From JASHPR01 sp963808705 (GTDB taxonomy: Bacteria > Actinomycetota > Actinomycetes > Streptosporangiales > Streptosporangiaceae), in the NCBI GenBank assembly GCA_963808705.1, contig CAWEHB010000001.1:124001-188000 (forward strand): 64,000 nt of DNA, written 5' to 3'. Numbering within the stretch: position 1 is the first letter of the stretch; the number at the start of each line of letters is the position of its first letter. The notes under the pieces are model-generated. The model was not told where the DNA came from and searched no databases. It saw only the letters and a program-made list of their open reading frames with translations. The translations under genes were made by a program, and so were the position numbers. Shown in pieces: positions 17,701-26,044 of the stretch.

Positions 17701-20154
17701 ATGGCCGGTGTGACGATGAACCGTCAGGTTCGCGCCGAAACGCCGTCGCAGTCAGCAAGCTGGCCCGTCTGGTCGGGAGCGGTGCCGCCGCTGGCCGAAA
17801 GCTTCGCCCCGCGGCCGGAAACCGGGTTCGATGCAGCGCGCGGCCTGGCCCGCGGCACGACGGTGGTGCTGACCCCGCCGGCCCAGGCCGCCGAGGCCGG
17901 ACACCAGGCGCTGGCCGGGATGGGCGGCACCGGCAAGACGCAACTCGCCGCGGCGTTCGCCCGCGCGCTCTGGCGCATCCGCGACGTGGACCTGCTCGCC
18001 TGGGTGCCGGCCGCCAGCCGGGATGCGGTGCTGACCGGCTACGCGCAGGCGCTGGCCGCGGCGGGCCTCCCGGGCGCCGGCGCCGGCGCGGGCACGGCCG
18101 CGGCCGGCTTCCTGGGCTGGCTGGCCACCACCAGCCGGCCGTGGCTCGTGATTCTCGACGACGTCGCCGACGCCAGCGACCTCGACGGGCTCTGGCCGGC
18201 GGGCGCGGCCGGGATGGTCCTGGTCACCACCCGGCTGCCCGCCAGCGCGGTGGGCGGACACGACCGGAAGATCCTGGAGATCGGGGGATTCAGCCCGCGC
18301 GAGGCCCTGGGCTACCTGGCGGCCAGGCTGAGCGAAGACGCGGGCATGCGGGCCGGGGCGCTTGACCTCGCCACGGACCTTGACTTCCTGCCGCTCGCCC
18401 TGGCCCAGGCCGCGGCCGTGGTCGCCGACAGCAAGACCAACTGCCGCAGCTACCGCGCGGCGTTCGCCGAGCGGACACAGCAGATGCCCGTGGCCGGGAC
18501 CGGCCTGGACGCGGCCACGGTGGCCGCTACCTGGTCGCTCTCCCTAGACCAGGCCGACCGCCTCTCGCCTCCGGGCATGGCCGGGCACGCCCTGGCGCTG
18601 CTGGCGCTGCTCGACCCGGCCGGCGTCCCGGCAGCGGTGCTGACCAGCCCGGCGGCGTGCGGCTACATCTGCGGTCGCCATGCCACCGGGACGCGGGCCG
18701 ACGAGAGCCAGGTTCGCAGCGTGGTGGAAAGCCTGGCCCAGGTCGGCGTGGTGACGATCGATCCCGAGTCCGCGTCCCGCACCGTGCTGATGCACGGCCT
18801 GGTTCAGGCCACGATCCGGCAGGTCATCCCCCCCGCGATGCTGGAGGAGGTCACGTCGGCCGCGGCAAATGCCCTGCTGCAGGCGTGGCCGGCCGATGAT
18901 GCCGACCCGCTCATGACTCAGGCCCTGCGAGATGGCACGGCCAGCCTGCACCGCACGGCGGCGGGGCTGCTCTGGACCCCCGAGGTCCATCCGGTGCTGT
19001 TCCGGGCCGGCCAGAGCCTGGACCGGGCCGGGCTGAACGGCCTGGCCGTTTCCTACTGGCAGGACATGATCAGTACGAGCCAGGTCGTGGGCCAGGCTCA
19101 CGCCAGCATCCCGCTGGCCCACGACAGCCTCGCGGCCGCGTACCTGTCCGCGGGGCGCCCCGCGGACGCCGCCGACGTTTACCAGCAGAGCCTCGCCGAG
19201 CGGGAGCAGATGCTGGGGGCGGACCATCCCGACACCCTGACCGCGCGCAGCAGCCTCGCCCGCGCCTACCTCGGCGCGGGGCGCCAAGCCGACGCGATCG
19301 CGCTGTACGAGCGCATCCTGTCCGAGCGGGAGCGGGTGCCGGGGCATGACCATCCGGCCACCCTGGCCTCGCGCGACGATCTCGTGGCCGCCTACCTGTC
19401 GGCGGGTCGCGCGCAGTCCGCGATCGTCATCCTCCAGCGCACGTTCAACGACCGGGCCGCCGTACTGGGCGCGGACCATCCCGAGACGCTGGCCGCGCGG
19501 GCCGAGCTTGCCGCCGCGCTGCACGCCGGAGGACAGCTGACGGAGGCCATCCGGCTGTACGAACGCATCCTGACCGACCGGGAGCGGGCCCAGGGCGCGA
19601 CCCACCCGGACACCATGGCCGCGCGCGCCAGCCTGGCCTACGCCTATCGCTCGGCGGACCGGCTGAAGCACGCGCTGCCCGTCTACGAACGCACGCTCGC
19701 CGACCGGGAGAAGGTACTCGGGCCGGACCACCCGGACACCGTGACCTCGCTGGCGAACCTGGCCTCGGCCTACCACACCGCGCAGAAGCTCAAGCAGGCG
19801 ATGCCGCTCTACGAAGAGGCCCTCGCGCGCCTCGAGCGGTCCAAGGGCCCGGGTCACCCGGACACGCTGACCGCGCGCGGCAATCTCGCCTCCGCCTACC
19901 ACTCCGCCGGCCGGCTCGCGCAGGCGATCCCCCTGTACGAGCAGACGCTCCAGGATTACGAGCGGCTCGTGGGCCCGGAGCACACGAACACGCTGACCTC
20001 GCGGGCCAACCTCGCGTCCGCGTACCACACGGTGGGGCGGCGCACCGAGGCGGTGGCGCTCTTCGAGCGCACCCTGGCCGACTGTGAGCGACTGCTGCCT
20101 GAAGATCACCCGATGACCCAGGCGATCCGGGACAACCTCCAGGCGGCCACCTAG
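17701..20154 (+). CDS. NB-ARC ATPase with kinesin-light-chain-type TPR repeats (STAND protein)
   Basis: An 817-residue signal-transduction ATPase. It has a Walker A motif GMGGTGKT (residues 73-80), WLVILDDV as Walker B, and LVTTRLPASAV as the sensor region. A winged-helix-like segment follows, then about eight 42-residue TPRs from roughly residue 480 to the end, with the repeated core HPDTL..R..LA.AY..AGR...A..LYE. No N-terminal effector or DNA-binding domain is present. Such proteins are common in actinomycetes as regulators or as parts of defence and signalling systems. It stands alone, divergent from the catabolic cluster, so its partner is unknown. The 126-base repeat period in the 3' half comes from coding TPRs. 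Confidence 0.87.
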   Translation: MAGVTMNRQVRAETPSQSASWPVWSGAVPPLAESFAPRPETGFDAARGLARGTTVVLTPPAQAAEAGHQALAGMGGTGKTQLAAAFARALWRIRDVDLLAWVPAASRDAVLTGYAQALAAAGLPGAGAGAGTAAAGFLGWLATTSRPWLVILDDVADASDLDGLWPAGAAGMVLVTTRLPASAVGGHDRKILEIGGFSPREALGYLAARLSEDAGMRAGALDLATDLDFLPLALAQAAAVVADSKTNCRSYRAAFAERTQQMPVAGTGLDAATVAATWSLSLDQADRLSPPGMAGHALALLALLDPAGVPAAVLTSPAACGYICGRHATGTRADESQVRSVVESLAQVGVVTIDPESASRTVLMHGLVQATIRQVIPPAMLEEVTSAAANALLQAWPADDADPLMTQALRDGTASLHRTAAGLLWTPEVHPVLFRAGQSLDRAGLNGLAVSYWQDMISTSQVVGQAHASIPLAHDSLAAAYLSAGRPADAADVYQQSLAEREQMLGADHPDTLTARSSLARAYLGAGRQADAIALYERILSERERVPGHDHPATLASRDDLVAAYLSAGRAQSAIVILQRTFNDRAAVLGADHPETLAARAELAAALHAGGQLTEAIRLYERILTDRERAQGATHPDTMAARASLAYAYRSADRLKHALPVYERTLADREKVLGPDHPDTVTSLANLASAYHTAQKLKQAMPLYEEALARLERSKGPGHPDTLTARGNLASAYHSAGRLAQAIPLYEQTLQDYERLVGPEHTNTLTSRANLASAYHTVGRRTEAVALFERTLADCERLLPEDHPMTQAIRDNLQAAT

Positions 20155-20210
20155 CTCATGCGGCGGCGCCCGGGCGTCACCTGGACGCGCCCGCTCGTGA
20201 CGACGCGGGC

Positions 20211-21023
20211 TTAGCGGCCGGTGAATCGGGCGGGGCGCTTTTCCGCGAAGGCCGCGACCCCCTCGACGAAGTCGGCCGAGCCCGCCCTCTCCCGCTGGAT
20301 CTGGGCCTCGAACTCGAGCTGGGCGTCCATGCGCTCGTACAGCCACCGGTTGAGCTGGCGCTTGGTGCCCGCGTACGACCCGGTCGGGCCCTCCGCGAGC
20401 CGCGCCACGAGCTCGTCGGCACGCGCCGCGAACTCCTCGTCCGGCCAGACCCGGTTGATCAGGCCCCAGTCCAGGGCCTGCCGGGCCCGGACCCGCTCGC
20501 CGAGCATCGCCATCTCGGCCGCGCGGGTGAACCCCACCCGCGAGGGCACGAGCAGCGACGAGCCGCCGTCCGGCACCAGGCCGATGTTCACGAACGCCAG
20601 CAGGAAGTACGCGGACTCGGCCGCGACGATCAGGTCACAGACCAGCGCCAGCGACACGCCGATCCCGGCCGCGGGGCCGTGCACCGCCGCCACGACCGGC
20701 TTGGGCATCTGGCGGATGCTCACCATGATCGGGTGGTAGCGCTCGGTCAGCCGGTCGTAGACGTCCTGGCCGGACGCGGGCCCGCCGCCGCCGCGAAGAT
20801 CCGCGCCGCTGGAGAACGCGCGCCCGGCCCCGGTGATCAGCACCGCGCGGACGCCCGGGTCCTCGGCCGCGGCGCTCAGGGCGGCCGGCAGGTCCAGGCT
20901 GAACTGATCGTTCCAGGCGTTCAGGCTCTCGGGGCGGTTGAGCTCGATCTTGGCGGCTCCGCCGCGCCGGTGGTAGTTGACCGTCTCGTACTCGTGGGCC
21001 AGCTCGTAGTCAGTCACGGCCAT
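20211..21023 (-). CDS. Enoyl-CoA hydratase/isomerase family protein
   Basis: A crotonase-fold protein of about 270 residues. It shows ELNRPESLNAW, the oxyanion segment TGAGRAFSSGADLRGG, and KPVVAAVHGPAAGIGVSLAL with the second oxyanion-hole Gly. FVNIGLVPDGGSS has Asp where a catalytic Glu often stands, as in PaaG-type isomerases. The ATGs at 21026 and 21023 are adjacent. The frame is open up to a GTG at 21140, but that extension crosses a strong hairpin (21033-21062) and does not resemble the family, so I take the shorter form. Substrate unknown. Confidence 0.87.
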   Translation of the reverse strand: MAVTDYELAHEYETVNYHRRGGAAKIELNRPESLNAWNDQFSLDLPAALSAAAEDPGVRAVLITGAGRAFSSGADLRGGGGPASGQDVYDRLTERYHPIMVSIRQMPKPVVAAVHGPAAGIGVSLALVCDLIVAAESAYFLLAFVNIGLVPDGGSSLLVPSRVGFTRAAEMAMLGERVRARQALDWGLINRVWPDEEFAARADELVARLAEGPTGSYAGTKRQLNRWLYERMDAQLEFEAQIQRERAGSADFVEGVAAFAEKRPARFTGR

Positions 21024-21032
21024 CATGCTAAC

Positions 21033-21062
21033 GAGTGCTGTCCCGCCGGGGCGGGACCACTC
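21033..21062. repeat. Strong inverted repeat upstream of the enoyl-CoA hydratase gene
   Basis: Arms GTCCCGCC/GGCGGGAC separated by two bases, extended by GAGTG/CACTC with a two-base bulge, giving about 13 pairs. It lies seven bases upstream of the double ATG and downstream of the coiled-coil gene. No T-run follows on either side, so it may be an mRNA-stability or attenuating hairpin more than a classical terminator. Confidence 0.6.
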
Positions 21063-21156
21063 CGGCCCGCTAGCGGCGCGTTGCGTCTGTTCCGGCGGCT
21101 TTACCTCGTCCAGCAGGATGGCCAGGTCGTCGTCGGTCACCGCACGCCCCGGCCGG

Positions 21157-22035
21157 TTATCGCCGCAGCCGGTCGAGCGCCTGGCGGGCCTGGCGCTGCC
21201 TGGCCCTGGCCCGCCGGGCCTGGGCCCGGGTCTCGGACAGGCTCCGGCGCGCGTCGGCGAGCTGCTCTTCCATCGCCTGGACGGCTCGCTCCAGCTTCTG
21301 CTCGGCCGCGGTCGCGGCCTCGGCGGCCTGGGCCGCGTCGGTCACCGCCTGCTCGGCCGCGACGAGGGCCGCCTGGCGGCGGCGCTCCCGCTCCGCGCCG
21401 GCCGACTCGGCGGGCGGCGCCTTCGCCACGGGCCGGGCCGGGCTGGCGGCGCCCGCCACGGCCAGCGCGCGGGGGGCGCCCGGGGCGCCCGGGGCGGGCG
21501 CGCTGCGGAGGGGACGGCGGCTGCCGGACGATGTCACGAGCGTCAGCGTCGGCGGCCCGGAGCCGAAGCCCTCGCTGCGGACCGCCCGCTCCAGGGTTCC
21601 CGCCGCCAGCTTCCCGGCCACCTCCGGGTCGGCCAGCGCCGCGCCGAGGGTGGCGGTCACCTCATCCCGGAGCGCGGCGGGCGGGGCCTGCAGGCCGGAA
21701 ACCGTGAACGCCTGCCGGGCCAGGGCATCGATCAGCCGGCGCCGCCGTAGTGAGAGCTCCCTGATGGCCGCGCCGTCCAGGGACCGCTGCGCGGCGCGGA
21801 GTTCCTGGCCGAGGCTGGCCAGCTCGGACGGTACGCCGGGCGCGGCGCGGACCAGCTGGTTGAGCACCCAGGCCGACCGGGTCGGCTTGCGCAGCCCGGC
21901 GATCCTCTTCGCCGCCGGGGCCTGGCCAGCCGCGCGCGCCTGAGCCGCGAGGGTGCCGCGGCGCTCGATGAACGTGTCCGGGTCGGATGAGTACAGCTCG
22001 GCCGCCGCCTCCTGGAAAAGGTCGGTGCCGGTCAC
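21157..22035 (-). CDS. Conserved actinobacterial protein with C-terminal coiled coil
   Basis: A 292-residue protein of unknown function. The N-terminus (FIERRGTLAAQARAAGQ, IAGLRKPTRSAWVLNQLVR) matches a family I recall from many actinomycete genomes without assigned function. The middle is Ala/Pro-rich. The last 100 residues are a continuous Ala/Glu/Arg-rich coiled coil ending in a very basic tail. GTG 22035 overlaps the stop of the MreB-like gene (GTGA, 22032-22035), so the two are coupled; a link to the actin-like protein is inferred from that. Confidence 0.75.
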   Translation of the reverse strand: MTGTDLFQEAAAELYSSDPDTFIERRGTLAAQARAAGQAPAAKRIAGLRKPTRSAWVLNQLVRAAPGVPSELASLGQELRAAQRSLDGAAIRELSLRRRRLIDALARQAFTVSGLQAPPAALRDEVTATLGAALADPEVAGKLAAGTLERAVRSEGFGSGPPTLTLVTSSGSRRPLRSAPAPGAPGAPRALAVAGAASPARPVAKAPPAESAGAERERRRQAALVAAEQAVTDAAQAAEAATAAEQKLERAVQAMEEQLADARRSLSETRAQARRARARQRQARQALDRLRR

Positions 22036-23018
22036 GCGACCTCGTGGCCGCGCTCGAGGATCTCGGCGGCTCCGCGGATGACGCAGCGCAGCGGGTCGTC
22101 CACGACAAAGGCGGGGATGTCGGCCACCGCCTCGATCTTGTTGGCCAGGCCCGGGAGCAGGGCCCCGCCCCCGGCGAGGCGGATCTTCCCCCGCACCACG
22201 TCCTCGGCCAGGTTGGGCGGGATATCCGACAGCATCTCCTGCGCCGAGTCGGCGATGGCGGCGACGGTGTGGCCGAGGGCCTCGGCGACGAGCCGGCCCG
22301 GGACGTATTCCACGCGGGGCGTCCGGCGCCCGGCGTCCACGCCGACCACCTCCATCCATTCGGCCGTGCCCTCGCCAAGCCCGAGCGTCATCTTCAGGCT
22401 CCTGGCGGCGTTACGGCCGATGAGCAGGCCGAGTTCGGCCTTGACGGCGTGCATGATGGCCTCGTCCATGGCGTTGCCCGCCAGGCGCAGCGAGCGGCAG
22501 CGCACCACGTGGCCGCCGGCCAGCACCGCGGCCTCGGTGGTCCCGCCGCCGATGTCCACCATGAAGGCGCCGGTCCCGTCGGTGAGGCCGATGCCCGCGC
22601 CAGCGGCGGCGGCGACCGGCTCATCGACGAGCCGGACGCGGCAGCGCGGCCGCTGCGCCTCGACCGCGGCGACCAGCGATCGCCGCTCCACCCAGGTGGC
22701 GCCGCTCGGAACGCAGACCACGGCCGATCCGCGGAGCACGCCGCGGCGCAGCCGGGCGCGTTGCAGGAAGGCCTGCAGCATGGCCACTGACGCGTCCAGG
22801 TCCGCGATGACTCCCTCGCGGAGGGGGTGGATGACGTCGATGTCCTGGGGTTCCTTGCCGGTCAGGGCGTCCGCGGCGTCGCCCACGGCGACCACCCGGC
22901 CGGTTTCCCTGGCGATGGCGATCGCGGACGGCTCTTCGAGCACGATGCCGCGGCCGGAGACGTAGACGAGCGTGTTGACCGTGCCCAGATCGATCGCTAC
23001 ACCTGGCCGCAACCGCAT
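22032..23018 (-). CDS. MreB-like actin-family ATPase
   Basis: A 328-residue bacterial actin. The phosphate-1 loop is AIDLGTVNTLVYVSGRGIVL, phosphate-2 is MVDIGGGTTEAAVLAGG, the adenosine motif is LAGGGALLPGL, and EPSAIAI follows the first motif as in MreB. It is shorter than canonical MreB (about 345), and no mreC, mreD, pbp2 or rodA genes are beside it, so it is a solitary paralogue. It is coupled to the coiled-coil protein downstream. A scaffold role in cell shape, sporulation or envelope is plausible but not shown. Confidence 0.85.
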   Translation of the reverse strand: MRLRPGVAIDLGTVNTLVYVSGRGIVLEEPSAIAIARETGRVVAVGDAADALTGKEPQDIDVIHPLREGVIADLDASVAMLQAFLQRARLRRGVLRGSAVVCVPSGATWVERRSLVAAVEAQRPRCRVRLVDEPVAAAAGAGIGLTDGTGAFMVDIGGGTTEAAVLAGGHVVRCRSLRLAGNAMDEAIMHAVKAELGLLIGRNAARSLKMTLGLGEGTAEWMEVVGVDAGRRTPRVEYVPGRLVAEALGHTVAAIADSAQEMLSDIPPNLAEDVVRGKIRLAGGGALLPGLANKIEAVADIPAFVVDDPLRCVIRGAAEILERGHEVA

Positions 23019-23149
23019 GGCACCTGCCCCTTGCCCTTAAGGCCGCTACGCCTTCCCATATGGTTTCTATCGCACCGACCGTGCCGATTAGAAGATCGGG
23101 GGGCCGGTGGGCCCGTTCTGCCGGGCTAGAGGGCGCGGTCAGCGGGCGG

Positions 23150-23695
23150 TCAGCCGGGGGGCTGCAGCCGGTAGACGATATGCCGGCGCAGGGGGTGGCC
23201 GGGCTCCAGCGCCGGGTGGTCGAACAGCGCGTACGCCGTCATCCCCAGCCGGATCATGACCGCCTGCGACGGCTGGTTGAGCACCGCCGTCATCGACCAG
23301 ATATGGTCCAGGCCGACTCCATTGAACGCCACGTCCGCGGCGGCGGTGGCGGCCTCGGTGGCGTACCCCTGGTGCCACGCGTGCCGGGTCAGCCGCCAGC
23401 CCACCTCCATGCCGCCGGCGCCGGGGACGCCGTCGGGCATCGGGTTCAGGCCGGTGAACCCGATGAACTCGGCCGTGGCGGCCACCTCGAGCGCCCACAG
23501 GCCGAAGCCCTGCCGGTCGAAGAGGGCCTCCATGCGGTCGATGCTGGCGTCGCTGGCCGCCCGGTCCAGGGTGGCCGGGAAGTAGCGCATCACCTCCGGG
23601 TCGGCGTTCATCGCCGCGTACGGGTCCCGGTCCGATTCGCGCCACCGGCGCATCACCAGGCGGCCGGTGCGGATGGTGTCGAACCGGCGCGCCAC
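23150..23695 (-). CDS. GNAT N-acetyltransferase, RimJ/RimL type
   Basis: A 181-residue acetyltransferase that transfers acetyl from acetyl-CoA to an amine. It opens with TIRTGRLVMRRWRESD and has EVGWRLTRHAWHQGYATEA (acetyl-CoA loop) and SQAVMIRLGM (motif B), all typical of the RimL branch. Its target is unknown; small-molecule amines or protein N-termini are both possible. Confidence 0.88.
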   Translation of the reverse strand: MARRFDTIRTGRLVMRRWRESDRDPYAAMNADPEVMRYFPATLDRAASDASIDRMEALFDRQGFGLWALEVAATAEFIGFTGLNPMPDGVPGAGGMEVGWRLTRHAWHQGYATEAATAAADVAFNGVGLDHIWSMTAVLNQPSQAVMIRLGMTAYALFDHPALEPGHPLRRHIVYRLQPPG

Positions 23696-23711
23696 GCTGC
23701 CAGGGTAGCCC

Positions 23712-23954
23712 TCAGGCCTGGCTGGCCTGGACGCTGGGAGGCCGGCCTGTCAGCCGGCCCGGCCCGCTGCCTTCGGCCTCCCGCTCGTAGACCTGGACGG
23801 CCTGCTCGACGGACAGTCCCTTGGTCTCCGGCAGGAACTTGTAGACGAACCCGATCGCCACCACGCACAGGGCGACGTAAACGTCAGGCCAACCTGCGGC
23901 CAGGGCCCGGCTCACGACGGCCCGGAAAGTCTCCGGAGAAATCTTCCGGGCCAT
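23712..23954 (-). pseudogene. C-terminal remnant of an MFS sugar transporter
   Basis: The 80-residue reading frame carries one membrane helix and the block VAIGFVYKFLPETKGLSVEQ, the conserved end of the last helix and cytosolic tail of sugar-porter MFS proteins (PETKG motif). The other eleven helices are absent, and the sequence upstream reads as unrelated coding DNA. It is most likely a gene end left by deletion. An independent small protein cannot be excluded. Confidence 0.7.
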
Positions 23955-24072
23955 GTCGATCTGGGGCCGCGGCGTTCGACGCGTGGGCAAGAGAGGGCGG
24001 CGGCGCAGGCCGCAGGCCCGGGCCGTACCGGTCGCCGCCAGGCGCCCGGTCACCAGCAGAAAGGGAAGGACC

Positions 24073-24408
24073 ATGCGATTCTTCGGGTACACGATGGGCG
24101 ACCCGGCGGCACCGATCGAGCCGCCGAGCCCGGAACTGATGACCGAGATGGGCAACTTCGTCGAGGAGGCAACCAAGGCCGGGATCCTGGTCGCCACCGG
24201 CGGGTTCGCGCCTCCTTCCGAGGCCACCAAGGTCAGCCTGGCCGACGGCAAGTACACCGTGATCGACGGGCCGTTCACCGAGGCCAAGGAGCTGATCGGC
24301 GGCTGGGCGCTGATGGAGGTCCGCGACAAGGACGAGGCCGTCGAGTGGACCAAGCGGTTCCTCGGCGTCCTCGGCTACGGCGAGAGCACGATCCGGCAGG
24401 TCTACTGA
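24073..24408 (+). CDS. YCII/DGPF-domain protein
   Basis: A 111-residue ferredoxin-like alpha/beta protein with the signature DGPFTEAKELIGGWALMEV, the DGPF motif that names the family. GGAAGGA precedes ATG 24073. It lies 150 bases upstream of an ECF sigma factor with a C-terminal extension, the usual partner in actinobacterial ECF42 loci. Its biochemical role is unknown. Confidence 0.9.
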   Translation: MRFFGYTMGDPAAPIEPPSPELMTEMGNFVEEATKAGILVATGGFAPPSEATKVSLADGKYTVIDGPFTEAKELIGGWALMEVRDKDEAVEWTKRFLGVLGYGESTIRQVY

Positions 24409-24476
24409 CCGTGGTCGCCGCGGCGGCAGTCCCCGCGTGGCGCCGGAGCTTCGGCCCCGGCGTCACGCGGCACGTC

Positions 24477-24558
24477 TGCCCCGGCCACCCGGCGGTTTCG
24501 GCCGCCCCGTGGACGGCGGCTTGCCCCGCCCCGGCGGCTTGCCCCGGCCACCCGGCGG
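24477..24558. repeat. Pair of 19-base direct repeats before the sigma-factor gene
   Basis: TGCCCCGGCCACCCGGCGG occurs at 24477-24495 and again at 24540-24558, directly before the sigma gene start. It may be simple GC-rich duplication or a binding site for a regulator. Confidence 0.5.
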
Positions 24559-25854
24559 GTGGTGTTATCGGTTGTCGTGACGGCGTCGGAGGCTCATGCG
24601 GCGATCGAAGCCGTGGTCCGGATCGAGTCGGCACGGCTCATCGCGGGGCTGGCCCGGTATACCGGCGACGTCGGCCTCGCCGAGGAACTCGCCCAGGACG
24701 CGGTGGTCGCCGCCCTGGAGCAGTGGCCCGACACGGGTGTCCCGCGCAACCCCGGGGCCTGGCTGATGACCGTGGCCAAGCGCCGGGCCGTGGACGCGTT
24801 CCGGCGGAACCGGGAACTGCGCCACAAATACGCCCAGATCGGCCGGGCGCTGGAGGCCGAGGGGAGCAGCGTCACCCCGGACTTCGACGCCGCGTTCAGC
24901 GACCACATCGACGACGACGTCCTGCGGCTGATATTCACCGCCTGCCATCCGGTCCTGACCGTGCCGGCCAGGACCGCGCTGACCCTCAGGCTGGTCGGCG
25001 GCCTGACCACGGCCGAGATAGCGCGCGCCTACCTGGTGCCGGAACCGACGATCGCGCAGCGGATCGTCCGGGCCAAGAAGACCCTGGCCCAGGCGCGGGT
25101 GCCGTTCGAGGTACCGGGCACCGGGGAACGGCCGGCCCGCCTGTCCTCGGTCCTGGAGGTCATCTACCTCACCTTCAACGAGGGCTATTCGGCGACCGCC
25201 GGCGATGACTGGATGCGCCCGGCGCTCTGCGCGGACGCGCTGCGGCTGAGCCGGATCCTGGCCCAGCTCATGCCCGACGAGCCGGAGGCGCACGGGCTGG
25301 CGGCGCTGCTGGAGATCCAGGCGTCCAGGGTCCGGGCCCGTACCGGGCCGTCGGGAGAGCCGGTCCTGCTGCTCGACCAGGACCGGCACCGCTGGGACCG
25401 GCTGCTGATCAACCGCGGCCTGGCCGCGCTGGCCCGGGCGGAGCAACTCGGCGGGGGCCGCGGTCCCTATGCACTGCAGGCCGCCATCGCCGCGTGCCAC
25501 GCTCGCGCGTTCCGGCCGGAGGACACGGACTGGGAACGCATCGCCGGCCTGTACGCCGTCCTGGCCCAGGTGATGCCGTCGCCGGTGATCGAGCTGAACC
25601 GGGCGGTCGCGGTGTCCATGGCGTTCGGGCCCCAGGCCGGCCTTGACCTGGTGGACGCGCTCGCCGCCGAGCCCTCGCTGCAGGGGTATCACCTGCTGCC
25701 GAGCGTGCGGGGAGACCTGCTGATGAAGCTGGGGCGTCCGGGCGAGGCCCGGGCGGAGTTCGATCGCGCCGCCGCGCTGACCCGCAACCAGCGGGAACGG
25801 GACCTGTCCGCGGAGCGGGCCCGCGAGGCCGCGGCGGCCGCGGCCGGCCAGTGA
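24559..25854 (+). CDS. ECF RNA polymerase sigma factor, ECF42-type with C-terminal TPR-like extension
   Basis: A sigma-70 family protein of about 431 residues. Region 2 spans AEELAQDAVVAALEQWP to AKRRAVDAFRRN. Region 4 is TLRLVGGLTTAEIARAYLVPEPTIAQRIVRAKKTL. A helical extension follows from about residue 200 (VIYLTFNEGYSATAG, then TPR-like EFDRAAALTRNQRERDL), the hallmark of the ECF41/42-like group that lacks an anti-sigma factor. I give GTG 24559; GTG 24577 (VTASEAH) is equally possible since neither has a good ribosome site. The DGPF protein upstream is its likely regulon member. Confidence 0.9.
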   Translation: MVLSVVVTASEAHAAIEAVVRIESARLIAGLARYTGDVGLAEELAQDAVVAALEQWPDTGVPRNPGAWLMTVAKRRAVDAFRRNRELRHKYAQIGRALEAEGSSVTPDFDAAFSDHIDDDVLRLIFTACHPVLTVPARTALTLRLVGGLTTAEIARAYLVPEPTIAQRIVRAKKTLAQARVPFEVPGTGERPARLSSVLEVIYLTFNEGYSATAGDDWMRPALCADALRLSRILAQLMPDEPEAHGLAALLEIQASRVRARTGPSGEPVLLLDQDRHRWDRLLINRGLAALARAEQLGGGRGPYALQAAIAACHARAFRPEDTDWERIAGLYAVLAQVMPSPVIELNRAVAVSMAFGPQAGLDLVDALAAEPSLQGYHLLPSVRGDLLMKLGRPGEARAEFDRAAALTRNQRERDLSAERAREAAAAAAGQ

Positions 25855-25935
25855 CCGTAGCCGGGCCAGTGACCGGCGGCCGGCCAGTGACCGCGGCCGG
25901 CCAGTGACCGCGGCCGGCCAGTGACCGGCGGCCAG
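25842..25935. repeat. Tandem repeat, about five copies of a 17-18 base unit
   Basis: Units close to GTGACCGCGGCCGGCCA run head to tail. The first copy includes the last codons and the TGA of the sigma-factor gene; the rest are intergenic. It probably arose by slippage in GC-rich DNA. Confidence 0.75.
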
Positions 25936-25982
25936 CGGGCCGCCCTCGGCCCGCGGCCTGCAGCACAAACGGTTGCCGGGTA

Positions 25983-26011
25983 TGTTACGGGTGTGTTACG
26001 ACTGTGTTACG
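25983..26011 (+). promoter_or_regulatory. Three TGTTACG direct repeats at exact 11-base spacing
   Basis: TGTTACG begins at 25983, 25994 and 26005, each in a T(A/G)TGTTACG context. It lies 34 bases upstream of the start of the Rv1733c-like gene. Regular spacing near one helical turn suggests cooperative binding of a regulator on one face of the DNA. No regulator for this gene is known to me. Confidence 0.5.
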
Positions 26012-26044
26012 CGCGTCAGGGATAGTGGCGTTGGGGTGAACGGT

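Noticed and set aside
19100..20154. Regular 126-base DNA repeats as a possible CRISPR or satellite
   Set aside because: They keep frame, vary at third positions and encode kinesin-light-chain-type TPRs.
18544..20346. 600-codon minus-strand frame opposite the TPR gene
   Set aside because: Its repeated sequence is the mirror of the coding TPRs on the plus strand and it shows no fold of its own.
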